Part shown: in pieces, positions 25,910-35,980 of the stretch
How the letters are laid out: each line of letters begins with the position of its first letter
How positions within the stretch are numbered: the stretch's first letter is position 1
Assembly (NCBI GenBank): GCA_002335605.1
Contig: BEDY01000003.1
Coordinates: 186,001 to 250,000 of the forward strand
Length of the DNA stretch: 64,000 nucleotides
DNA from: Prillingera fragicola
Taxonomy: Eukaryota > Basidiomycota > Tremellomycetes > Trichosporonales > Trichosporonaceae
Direction of reading: 5' to 3'
Position numbers and translations under genes: made by a program
Notes under the pieces: model-generated
Databases searched by the model: none
What the model was told of the DNA's origin: nothing
What the model saw: only the letters and a program-made list of their open reading frames with translations

Positions 25910-27629
25910 CGTGTGTCGGTTTGTTGTGAATGAGTGAGAATGTGGATGACAAGTTGCTGGAAAAACAAAATGAACATTGACGTCAGTGTGTGTAATTAGG
26001 AAAAAGGTGTAATGGAATGTCCCAGAAACACGTGGGTTTTGTAATGAAGCACGTGACTTTGATTAGAATATTTTGTAATGAACCGCTGCTGTCCTAGTTG
26101 CGGCAAACTTGTGCCCATAGTCACCCAGGTGTGCTGATTCTTGTATCTCTGGGGAGTACTGGAACCATTGCAGGTATTGCTCGGCTCTTTGAGGCTGAAG
26201 GAACGTCATTTGTATCGACAAACGTGACGGCCACGCTTGAGAGTAGGTACTGCAGACAGCATTGAAGCCAATCACCGAGCCAACAGCCTCCTACCATGCC
26301 GCAATCAGACGTTTACGTTCAGACATCTACACAATGGGCAGCATGGTTTCTACTTTCTGACAGTGTGTGAAACGTGAAACGTGATGCATAATACAGACGA
26401 TGCTGAGCTGCCAGTGTTGCTGACGGGAACAAAACCAGCCCTCTCGTCATCTTTCCAGCGTCGGTGTATCTTGTAACTTGTATTGGAACAGGCGGTGGGC
26501 TGCATACGTTGAGAATAAAGCTGTGTATGTGGGAGCAGCCTGAAATTTGAAGACCAAGAAGCAGATGGAGCAACGTCGCGCGGTAGCTGCAGCCCATCGC
26601 TTGTCGCACGGCTGCCGTGGCAGTTGCGCGTCCACTGCTAGCTTGGAGAGTATGAGATCGACTCTGTGCTGTGGAGACAACATATCCGCACTGTACAAGT
26701 ACTCGATACTGTAAGGAGTCTCACTCTGGACAAAAGACACGGCAACAAACTCGACATCGAGCCAAGCCCTCAATCACATGTCTCGCCATCAACGCAACTC
26801 TTCTCCCCGTCCCAAGCCAAACCCCAACAAGCATCCCAACAAGCATGCAAGCCTGACACACGCTTCCCGGTTCCTCGTACGGCATAAGCATGCTGCAAAG
26901 AACATAGAAGGCTGGCCCGCCTTCGTAAACCTCATCCATGTAGATGTTCGATGTCGAGAACCACAGGTATGGGAACCGTGCAAGCTCGAAAGGAACGCGG
27001 GAAGCGGGACGGGAGCCTTCCCTGCACGTGAGGCTACTTCGGCTGGCTTTTCGACCATTTTCGCACGACGTTCATTCTTCTTTCGGCAGACTATGCATGC
27101 ATTCGCTCTCGAGTAATCACATGCACAAGCCCTCCAGCTACTCCCTGCCGTTTCTGTCGACAAGAAAGACCCAAGAATGGTCGAAATAAAAGGACTCCTA
27201 GAAGGAGCAATAGCGCCCAACAGAATTGGGTGGCTGGTCGAATTGACCCAGTTCCTTGCCGACCCCTCCCGTTCAAACACGGGAGCCACTCTTTTCTTCA
27301 ATAAGCTTGAAAGATACACGGGGAGACCTGAAATGCTCTTGGAACCTCCCCGCGGCATGGAGATAGGGGCTGGTCGTTGATCAAGACGCCGAAGTCGTTA
27401 TCTTTCATCAAGTTATCGATGGGATGCTTGCAGGAGCAGCTGGGGAGAGTTTGCAGGCGTTCCAGGTGCCACAGATGCCCACAACACCGTCGCCGGTCAT
27501 GGCGAGGTCGCGTGCAATTTGGGGTGATGACTTCATGCCTCTCGTCGTCGCCTATGACAGGAGCTCCACCCGCTACAGCGTGCCCGATACGAACGCTCCT
27601 ATCCAAGCGCGTCAAAACCAAAATATCAA
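25910..27629. other. Gene-poor region; unassigned minus-strand ORF
   Basis: No complete gene. On the minus strand about 26720-27040, a frame reads protein-like (VPFELARFPYLWFSTSNIYM, then EVYEGGPAFYVLCSML) with hydrophobic stretches, but it has no convincing start and no splice partner. Confidence 0.35.
26029..26055. promoter_or_regulatory. Pair of CACGTG E-boxes upstream of the ARM-repeat gene
   Basis: CACGTG occurs at 26029-26034 and at 26050-26055 (the latter in GCACGTGAC), 120-146 bp before the ATG at 25909. Such boxes bind bHLH factors of the Cbf1/Pho4 type. Regulation is inferred from position only. Confidence 0.4.
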
Positions 27630-27711
27630 GGTCGCGTGGCCCAATGGCAAGGCGTCTGACTACGATTTCGTACATATCAGGAGATCGCGGGTTCGATCCC
27701 CGTCGTGACCT
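27630..27711 (+). tRNA. tRNA-Arg (ACG) with a 10-nt intron
   Basis: The acceptor arms GGTCGCG/CGTGACC pair over seven bases. The D arm is GCC...GGC, the anticodon stem TCTGA/TCAGG, and the T arm GCGGG-TTCGATC-CCCGT. The loop reads CT-ACG-A, followed by a 10-nt intron (TTTCGTACAT) at the canonical 37/38 position. It ends in a T run. Confidence 0.93.
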
Positions 27712-27715
27712 TTTT
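27711..27715 (+). terminator. RNA polymerase III terminator of tRNA-Arg
   Basis: TTTTT starts right at the discriminator base of the tRNA. Confidence 0.8.
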
Positions 27716-29820
27716 GCTCTGTTCTGCACTAACCGCTGCTCCACCTCGGAAAACAGTTACTCGTTGCTCTCATTCTCGTGTCCCAGACCACTTTGGGCCT
27801 GGTTTGTCGTATGCGCTCTCGTTCCCACCCCACCTCGGAGGAAGTGTGGGAAGAAGCGGTTGCTTCTTCGCATGCTGCTGCTTCCGCCAGGCGCTATTTT
27901 TTGGAGAGACGACGTCAATAGCAGTGACACTGACATATCTCTGGGATGCCGATGTTGCCTGGAGATGTGCGGCTTCTTGGCCTGACGAGAGGAAGCGGAA
28001 TTAGTGCCTAGATGAGCGTGTACAATTCAATGTCTAGGACTTGTCTCGGCCATGAACGTTTGTGCCTGCGCCACTTGAGCATGTCTGCAGCAGGCAAGTT
28101 GGGATGCTGGCATCGGTTGGGCAGCCGCTCGGTGGTGCCGTCAGCGATGATCTGCAATCTATTGCTGCAGGACAGCGTTCCTGTAACGGTCTGGCAACAG
28201 GAGGGCACTCGTAGACCAGGCCGAATGGGGAAAGCCACCATCCGTATCCGCTCTCGGTTGACGCAGCGCAGCACCTGGCCAGCGGAGGCATGACATTGGC
28301 GCTGGTGGAGCAACGCACTAGAGATTCACGGACGGTCAGTAACCCGGATGGCCGCTTTGTTCTGGGGGTTCCTGCCTGCAGTGTTCCGCGTGCCTCGTTG
28401 TCTTGCACGTCAATTGCCTCTATGAGAAACCATGCCGGAGCTGTGCAGATAGGGTGTTGGACAGCGTCGCCAGTGACCCCGTGGTACAATCTGCACAATC
28501 TGCAGCCTCGCTGCAAGGTATGAGAAAGAGCGAGGTTCGGTTCGCTCGGACAAAAGGGCCTTGGGTACCTGGCCGGCATAACGTCAGCGGCTGGAACGGA
28601 GGTTGCTGCCACATGCCGTCCTCTGCAGCTGATGAGCTGCCCCCTTGCACTTGCATTAGGTGCCGAGAAAGCACATTTGCCGGAAGCCATGCAAGGTTGT
28701 GGGTATCCCATCCGAGGCTTTGGTCCTGTTTTGATGACGCTGACGAGAGTCGATAGTGCCCAGGTCCTGGGCAGCATCATGAGGTCCGGCTTTGCAACAC
28801 CCAGTCCCTTAAAAATTAATCCTACGCAAGCTTAACGATCGTAGGCAGCAGCCCAGCACGCCGGATGGTGAATTGTCAGGATTCAGTAAAGTCTCGGAAG
28901 CCGAGGCCCTGCGTGACCAAGGCCGTGGGTCAGGTTGGTGGGCCACAGCGCCATCATGCGCCGCTGCAGCCCTCGGCTCAGGTATTTTCAGGTTGGGGTG
29001 TCGCAGATCCGCGGAGTGGCGTTAGAGATGCTGCTATCGCATCGGCGACCTGTGTCGAGCTATTCAAAAGTGGTAATATGGTACTCTTCAGTTTGGCGGA
29101 AACTCGCCGTTGACCCTCTTGTTAGGGACCAAAGCAACTCTATCAAAACCTGTGCTCAATTGCACGTCGTAATGACCGGCAGTGGGCTCTGGTGCCCCCT
29201 AATCGTTGAGGGCCCCCGAGGAGGGCCACGCATGTCAACAACGGCCCTCTGTGGCCGTTTGCAATCGGCGGTTGGTGCCGCCTGTAAGGCAACTGCCTTG
29301 ACCGGCCCAGAAGAAAGTGTTTGTCCCTCGTCGCATCCAAGGAACTCCTGCGACCTCTTCTGGGGACCAGGTTCAGGACGTTCAAGTAAGATTAGAAGCC
29401 ACCGGCGACGCCGTCGGCTTTGTCCTGCCCTAGTAGTGTGCCTCTCCAATCCCCGGTCAGACCATGCGGGGTCCGTAAGGGATTACAGCAGATGAGTTCC
29501 AGACGAGTGTGTTGCTTTCATGACGCTGTTACGCCATGCCGCAGACGAGGTATGGACGACCCAGAAGATCCAGAGCTTGGGCGGTTGCTGCCAAGCGCAA
29601 CGAGGCCAACGAGGCGGCCAACGGCAAGAGGAAACGAGGGTGGTTCCAACTTTACCGGCTGGGTTTTTGGGAGTCATGGTCGGATCTGCTCTTCCCAGAT
29701 TCAGAGGATAAGAAACGAGCCCCCATGACTCTTCCCCTCCTTCTTCATTCCCCGACTCTCTTCCACTTTCTCTACCTAGGACATTCTCTCTCACACACAC
29801 AAAGAGTCTTTTTGTAAACA
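27716..29820. other. Intergenic, no supported gene
   Basis: Many overlapping open frames on both strands, none with family motifs or a credible exon structure. The last 100 bp (CT-rich, ACACACA) lead into the CPL1-like gene. Confidence 0.45.
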
Positions 29821-31733
29821 ATGTTCTCCGTCAACGGTCTCGTTGCGGCTGCCCTCCTTGTGAGCGGCGCTGTGACTGCCACTGGCAGTTCTGCCCCTCC
29901 CGTTCGCCCTGTCAACGCCGTCTTCCTTGGCTGCACCAACGCTACCATGGTCGACGCTCTTGGCCTCCACAACAACAAGCATGGTACCTCTGACGAGTGC
30001 CTCGCCGAGTGCGCCAGGGAGACCTACATGTACTTCAATGCCGACATGCGCACCTGCATGTGCACCAACGAGACTGGCAGTGCCGACATTGTTGTCAAGT
30101 GTGAGTCACCGTGAACCACCTCCACCTTTATTGTCAATGTGGCTAATTCTCCGCCAGCGCTCAGCGGCAACAAGGGTGACTGCCCCGCTACTGCCTACAC
30201 CTTCTACTACAAGGACCCCACCAACCTTGCATACAAGCACTGTGCCGAGGCCTACACCAACGGGCCTGGCTCTACCAAGCTTCACACCGTCGACGAGCCC
30301 ATGGACTGCTTTGAGGAGTGCGACACGGCAAAGTACCCCGGTGGCATGAAGCTCCAGTGGCGCGAGGACGGCAAGTGGCAGTGCCGCTGCTACGGCGACG
30401 CCCCCGTCTACTCGTCCAAGAAGTGCACCTCGTCCAACTTCTACTTCTACAGGGCCAAGGGCAAGCGCGTAGAGACCAAGCCCAAGCCCAACCCCCACCC
30501 CGAGCCCGAGACTCCTGAGAACCCCCACGGCGAGACCGCCGAGCCCGAGAAGCCCAAGCCTACCCACAAGCCCAAGCCGGAGCACTCGCACAAGCCGAAG
30601 CCAGAGCACTCGCACAAGCCCAAGCCTGAGCACTCCCACAAGCCCAAGCCTGAGCACTCCGAGAAGCCCAAGCCTACGCACTCCAAGCCCGAGCACTCGC
30701 ACAAGCCCAAGCCTACCCACTCGAAGCCTGAGCACTCTCACAAGCCTCCCAAGCCTACCCACTCGAAGCCGGAGCACTCTCACAAGCCTCCCAAGCCTAC
30801 CCACTCGAAGCCGGAGCACTCTCACAAGCCTCCCAAGCCTACCCACTCGAAGCCGGNNNNNNNNNNNNNNNNNNNNNNNNNNNNNNNNNNNNNNNNNNNN
30901 NNNNNNNNNNNNNNNNNNNNNNNNNNNNNNNNNNNNNNNNNNNNNNNNNNNNNNNNNNNNNNNNNNNNNNNNNNNNNNNNNNNNNNNNNNNNNNNNNNNN
31001 NNNNNNNNNNNNNNNNNNNNNNNNNNNNNNNNNNNNNNNNNNNNNNNNNNNNNNNNNNNNNNNNNNNNNNNNNNNNNNNNNNNNNNNNNNNNNNNNNNNN
31101 NNNNNNNNNNNGCACTCCAAGCCGCCCAAGCCTACCCAGACCAAGCCTGAGCACTCGCACACCAAGCCTGAGCACTCGCACACCAAGCCTGAGCACTCGC
31201 ACACCAAGCCTGAGCACTCGCACACCAAGCCTGAGCACTCGCACACCAAGCCTGAGCACTCGCACACCAAGCCTGAGCCTACCCACACCAAGCCCGAGCA
31301 CTCGCACACCAAGCCCGAGCACTCGCACACCAAGCCCGAGCACTCGCACACCAAGCCCCCGCACACTCACACTCCCAAGCCCACCCCCTCCAAGTCGTGG
31401 CACAAGAAGGAGCACGACCGCCGCGCCGCCGCCGCCAAGCGTATGTATGACGAGAACCCCCTCTGCCCCGCCGGCTGGTCTCCCTGCGCTGTCGGCAACA
31501 TTGGCTACGAGTGCGTTGACACGTCTTCCGAGCTCCAGTTCTGCGGTGGCTGCCCCACGGGTCTGTTCTCCATCAACGGCCGCGCCGGTGGTGTCTCTGG
31601 CGAGGACTGCACCCAGCTCCCCGGTGCGCTCCGCACCCACACCCAGTGCACGCGTGGCGAGTGCATCGTCACTGCCTGCCGTTCTGGATGGAACCTTGTT
31701 TCTGGCCGTTGCGTCCGCGTCCTTACTTTCTAG
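29821..31733 (+). CDS. Secreted CPL1-like protein with a long Lys/Pro/His repeat array (interrupted by assembly gap)
   Basis: Exon 1 (29821-30100) begins with a signal peptide (MFSVNGLVAAALLVSGAVTA). A 57-nt intron with a GCTAA branch precedes exon 2 at 30158. Two Cys-containing N-terminal modules carry C-x3-C and MRTCMC-type spacing (resembling WSC-like carbohydrate modules). Then comes a tandem array of KPKPEHSH, HSKPEHSHKPPKPT and TKPEHSH units, and a C-terminal Cys-rich domain: CPAGWSPC, YECVDT, CGGCPTG, DCTQLPGA, CTRGECIVTACRSGW. That C-terminal pattern matches the CPL1-like domain of tremellomycete secreted proteins. An extracellular or cell-wall location is likely. Codons before and after the gap are in different frames, so the true gap length is not the 255 Ns written. 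Confidence 0.85.
30560..31370 (+). repeat. Coding tandem repeat of Lys-Pro-Glu-His-Ser units
   Basis: About 24-nt units coding KPKPEHSH/TKPEHSH run on both sides of the gap. The array explains why the assembler left Ns here. Confidence 0.85.
30857..31111. other. Assembly gap (255 Ns)
   Basis: The gap lies inside the repeat array of the CPL1-like gene. The reading frame is position 1 mod 3 before it and 0 mod 3 after it, so 255 (a multiple of 3) cannot be the real size unless the gene is broken. Confidence 0.98.
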
Positions 31734-32030
31734 GCAATGCCGAAGATGAAAGTCGAACAATTTAGCACGATAGAACAGAACATTTTTAGTAGTCTAGCTA
31801 CAAAAACTGGTAATTGATTGCCCATAGTAAATGAATCACACTCATTAGATGTCCCACAATTGTTCAAGTGAATGTGCACACCTTGGTTACGGATCACTTG
31901 CACACTGGCAGTAAGCTCGGTACTGGCAACGTCGAGCAGCGAGCTCGGCAAGGCCAACGTCGAGCAGATGTTCAGATACTGGGTGGCTCCCCGCACAGTC
32001 CTGACCAAGCCTCCACTTTACTTTCATCAA

Positions 32031-32131
32031 GCTCTCGTGGTGTAGTGGTTATCATACTCTCTTAGGGTCTAGTCGATTCTAAGCTTCCAGCTTGTTGGGA
32101 GTGGCCCCCGGTTCGAATCCGGGCGAGGGCC
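32031..32131 (+). tRNA. tRNA-Pro (AGG) with a 28-nt intron
   Basis: Acceptor GCTCTCG/CGAGGGC, anticodon stem CTCTC/GGGAG, loop TT-AGG-G, T arm CCCGG-TTCGAAT-CCGGG. The 28-nt intron at position 37/38 contains TTCTAAGCTTCCAGCTT. TTTTT follows at 32132-32136. Mature sequence is identical to the minus-strand copy at 33548-33655. Confidence 0.93.
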
Positions 32132-32136
32132 TTTTT
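32132..32136 (+). terminator. RNA polymerase III terminator of tRNA-Pro copy 1
   Basis: TTTTT directly after the discriminator base. Confidence 0.8.
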
Positions 32137-33536
32137 GTTTTTGCTTCCCTCAACGGTGCGTCGTACTCTCTGCTCTTGCGCACCAAATCAAGGTGCGGCG
32201 GAGAACAGGGCTGCAGGGCACAGAGACGAGGATGGATATTTCAGAGCAACACTTGTTTTGCTTCCGGATAACTGTGGAGCAGTTTGAGTTTGGGGTGGTG
32301 CTCGTTCAATCGGCTTTGCTGTCATAGGACCATGGCAAAGAGGTCGTACATCAGACATGCGCAATGTAGCCACTTTGAGACTTGCGTAGGTCTCGGCAGT
32401 GGGAACAGCGCCGGGTCGCCAGGGGCGGAATTCCAGTTCTCGAAGGCCAAGTAGGGCGGCCTGCCAAGTCTCGCGGCCTGGTCTGACCGAACTATGGAAT
32501 TGGATCTTTGGATCTGGCGGCGGCGTTGTTCAACAACTATCGATCTTGAGCCGGGGTTTTGAGGCTGTGCTGCTCCAAATCTTGGCTTCCAGCCGACGAG
32601 ATCCAGTCTAAGGACAGGCCACGAATCCGCAGTGGGCATGCTGCGCGTTTGAAGGTTCCTGCAAGTGTTAGTCTCACTTGCATTGGGTATGTTCCTTTGG
32701 TTTTCCCTCTGGTTCTCAACTTATCGTTGGGGAGGGCCTGTTGCTTGTTCACGTCATCTGAGGTAGAGTGGAGGCCTCGAAACAAAGGAAAGCGTACGAC
32801 TGCTGTTTGGGCTGCGGATCGGGTGGGCCAGATAGAGTGACGTTAGCTGCGGATGGTTTCGAGTGTTTCCCAGTTAACGCTCTTTTGCCTTGTGGCGCTC
32901 AAAAGGTCGGTGTCGGCTTTCCTCTTGTCGTTCAGTGGCAGCATATGGTAACCAGGTGACACTTGAGAAGTGTAGCTGAGTGCGACTCTCGAAGAAGAGC
33001 GTCGTTTGCTCGTTCAATTGTTCCAAGCAAGGTACTTGGTGATCGGTTGCGAGAGAAACCAACCAAACGGACTCGTGCTCCTAATGTTTCTTCAGTATCG
33101 TGTTCGATTCATACTCTCTGTCACCCAAATACTCTATGACCCTCCTCATTAACTACGGTGAACGACTACACGATGCGTCACGGTTCACGAGCCCTCACAA
33201 GATCACTGAGTCCGCACAAGGTCAATTAATTTAAATGAATAATTTCCCACTTCCTGGTGGCAACGGCGAGTCAGTCACTGTCCGGGTTCACTCTCCAAGG
33301 TAGCCCGCTGAGCTTCCATGTGCTGTGCGTCGCTTCTACATGCTCGCAGGATAGTCGTCTCATAAACATTGCGCCCAGCATCCATCTGATAAGATAGGTC
33401 GAGCGATGTCTCACCCGGAACCAAAATCGTGTAAAACATCCACCTCCACCACCTTGAACATTGACATCGCTGTATCGCACAGAACGCTTGCTCTGAGCAA
33501 CAAAAGCAGAGCAAGCAAGTGCATGTACAGCAAGCC
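32137..33536. other. Spacer between convergent tRNA-Pro genes
   Basis: About 1.4 kb without a supportable gene. It contains an AT-rich stretch near 33220-33250 (TTAATTTAAATG). Confidence 0.5.
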
Positions 33537-33541
33537 AAAAA
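33537..33541 (-). terminator. RNA polymerase III terminator of tRNA-Pro copy 2
   Basis: TTTTT on the minus strand, six bases after the discriminator base. Confidence 0.7.
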
Positions 33542-33547
33542 GGACAA

Positions 33548-33655
33548 GGCCCTCGCCCGGATTCGAACCGGGGGCCACTCCCAGTCAAAGAAGCTTGGAA
33601 GCTTAGAATCAAACAAGACCCTAAGAGAGTATGATAACCACTACACCACGAGAGC
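33548..33655 (-). tRNA. tRNA-Pro (AGG) with a 35-nt intron
   Basis: The mature part is identical to copy 1 at 32031. The intron is 35 nt and shares only the core TTCTAAGCTTCCA with the other copy. The two genes face each other. Confidence 0.93.
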
Positions 33656-35027
33656 CAATGTTTGTCCGTTTGCGGTGCCGTTGTGAGGTGCCCGGGATCG
33701 GTGAGGATGGACTGAGCGTTATGGAGCAAGATGAGGGCCGAGGGGTGCGAGAATGGGGAGCGAGTGAGGGTTGCTGGCGTGGACGACCTCCCGGAGCGAC
33801 GGTGTCGGCGACCTCCCTGGTGGTGTGGTGTCGGTGGCGTGGCCCTGCTGTTGACCTCCTGAAAGTCAGTCTTCAGAATAGGCTACGCGCTCAAACTTTT
33901 GGACGGAAGGTGCACATGTTAGTATTTAGTCGACTTTGACGTTACGTCAAGAGGTGCATGCTAAGATCGTGATCGTTGCCCAAACCGGTGGAGATTTATG
34001 GCTATTTGATGTACCCAAAGTCGAGCGAGCCTGTCCGATCAGTCTCCTTTCCTTCCCAACTGGTACGTACACTGGAAGCAGTATCCCAGTACACCAATGC
34101 GTTGGCTGATGAGGTATCGACACTCTTTGAAGATGCAGTTGTGGGGATACATGGTGAGAGTGAACGGGTGTTGGTGCGTGCAGGTGCGGTTGTGATGAGC
34201 TCTCTGGTAGGGGATGAGGAGGAGGAACGAGTAGGTGGCGTGGAGCCATAAGTACGCGACGGGGAAGCACAGCAGTCTTCTCATGGGGTAACGCTGATGC
34301 GAAGACTAGGAGATAGGAGAGACTATGTACACATCCCACCCCACAGCTCTGCTTTGTGATCTGCTCGAAGCGTGATCACCGCGAAGTTGTGTGAGGGACG
34401 CACACTCTCCCCAATATCCTCCTCACGTCACACTCACCGCCTGAAGGACTGCTATAAAACCAATCATCAGTGTACCGCACGTGAGGCGTGGCAGTGTAAT
34501 CAAACGTTCAGTTCCATTGCCCGCGTGTTAGTTGTTGCATCCCGGGGCCGTTGAGGAGAGGGGTATGCGTGCTCAGCAATCTGCCTTTGCGTCTTCTCTT
34601 GAGCCGGCACATGCAGGAATGATCGCTGGAAGCTGGAACCCAAGACGCGAAGCTGAAGCCGTTACGAGCCTTCGAAGGTCGCAGCCCACCAACTCAGCAC
34701 TCCGCAGTCGGCCGGGCTCGATAGCGCTCGGTATTCGGACGATGACTCACGCGCCCATGCATCACATGCTCTCAGAGTGATGTCGCCTTATCTTGATGAT
34801 GTGATGCAGAGCACGAGGTGGTGTAGCTATCCTTGGAGCCGGCAATGAAGATGAACGAGCGTCGTACGTCCACATGGCGCGGTTAGTGTGCATCCGGTTC
34901 ACACGAGGCTGCCCCTCGCTCGACATGTGCTGCATGCTGCTAGCTCGAGCACGCGCTCTGGCACATGTCACGACGTGGTCAGTCCCCAGGAACCACTCCC
35001 ATCACGGAGCACTCCATTGCCGCGACG
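33656..35027. other. Intergenic, weak ORFs only
   Basis: A minus-strand frame at 34039-34284 (81 aa, hydrophobic start MRRLLCFPVAYLWLHATYSF then scattered Cys) could be a small secreted protein, but nothing else supports it. Confidence 0.4.
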
Positions 35028-35540
35028 CTATGCTAACACATTCTCAAAATATCCGACCGTCTTTCCGTTGTCGAGCAACGCACGTCCAACCTCCTTGAAT
35101 CCCAGGGCGGCGTGAAACTTGGTGCTCACAGGGTTGGGCGGGTCGACGTTGATCTCACACACCACGCGCGGGTATCCTTCCCTTTTGGCACGAGCAAAGA
35201 GGTCGGCGTACAGTGCGCGCGCTGCTCCGCGCCCCTGCAGTGCTGGGCCGACGACGATGCGATCCACGTACACGAATGACTTTGGGCCTGCGCCAAAGTG
35301 GGTCATGTGCCAGTCAAAGTTGGGATTGCTGTATGTGTCGCTGTCTGCGAACGCGACGAGGAGGGCGCTGGGGGATGACGACGAGGGGTCGGAATCGACT
35401 GTGCGTGTGTGGAAGGCTGAGGAGAGGAGGTTGTCGAATTGTGCGGGCTCTTGCCATGACAGCTCCTTTGCGTACTCGTTGTTGAGCGTGAGCAGGGGGG
35501 CGATGTCGGGCCGAGTGAGGGGGCGGGGTTGGGAGGCCAT
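35028..35540 (-). CDS. GNAT-family N-acetyltransferase
   Basis: A single-exon gene of 170 aa starting MASQPRPLTRPDIAPLLTLN. Residues about 90-150 carry the GNAT acetyl-CoA fold: VYVDRIVVGPALQGRGAARA contains the Q-x-x-G-x-G/A pyrophosphate loop (motif A). INVDPPNPVSTKFHAALGFK is motif B with the usual FHAALGF. It transfers acetyl from acetyl-CoA to an amine on a small molecule or protein; the substrate is unknown. Length and layout are normal for a stand-alone GNAT. The upstream in-frame codons (reaching 35555) start with TTG, so the ATG at 35540 was chosen. Confidence 0.88.
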   Translation of the reverse strand: MASQPRPLTRPDIAPLLTLNNEYAKELSWQEPAQFDNLLSSAFHTRTVDSDPSSSSPSALLVAFADSDTYSNPNFDWHMTHFGAGPKSFVYVDRIVVGPALQGRGAARALYADLFARAKREGYPRVVCEINVDPPNPVSTKFHAALGFKEVGRALLDNGKTVGYFENVLA

Positions 35541-35980
35541 TGCGGGTGGATTCAAGGTGAAGTGAGTGGAAGCGAGATTGAGTCAGCCAGGGTGGTGAAA
35601 GGTGGAGGTCGATCACCACTCATGCCAATGGTGTCGAGTCAGCCATCGACTTTATCGTGTTCTGGAAAGAGGCTCTGTTGGTAGTCGCTTGGTCTGGTCA
35701 CCGCAAGGTCTGGATCACTGATGCATGGCTCACCATCTTAGCATCGATGTACTTGGCTGCACTAGCTTCTCCTCACTCGATGACAGGAACATATCCTCGT
35801 GCTGTTCTGTACTTCTTCATCTGCTGCATAACAAGACTACAGTACTGCTACACAGCTCAGGACAAGGGGATCGTTTGCACATAGGGCATTAAACAGCGTC
35901 GCACTGCACACACTGCGATCCACACGAGTCGTATTCACAAGTTACCACAACCTTTCGAGAAGAGATCACCAACAGGGCGA
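35541..35980. other. Intergenic
   Basis: Between the acetyltransferase start and the transporter stop, both on the minus strand. No gene seen. Confidence 0.6.

Noticed and set aside
27298..27744. Minus-strand 148-codon frame overlapping tRNA-Arg
   Set aside because: It runs across the tRNA gene and has no motif; the tRNA is well supported.
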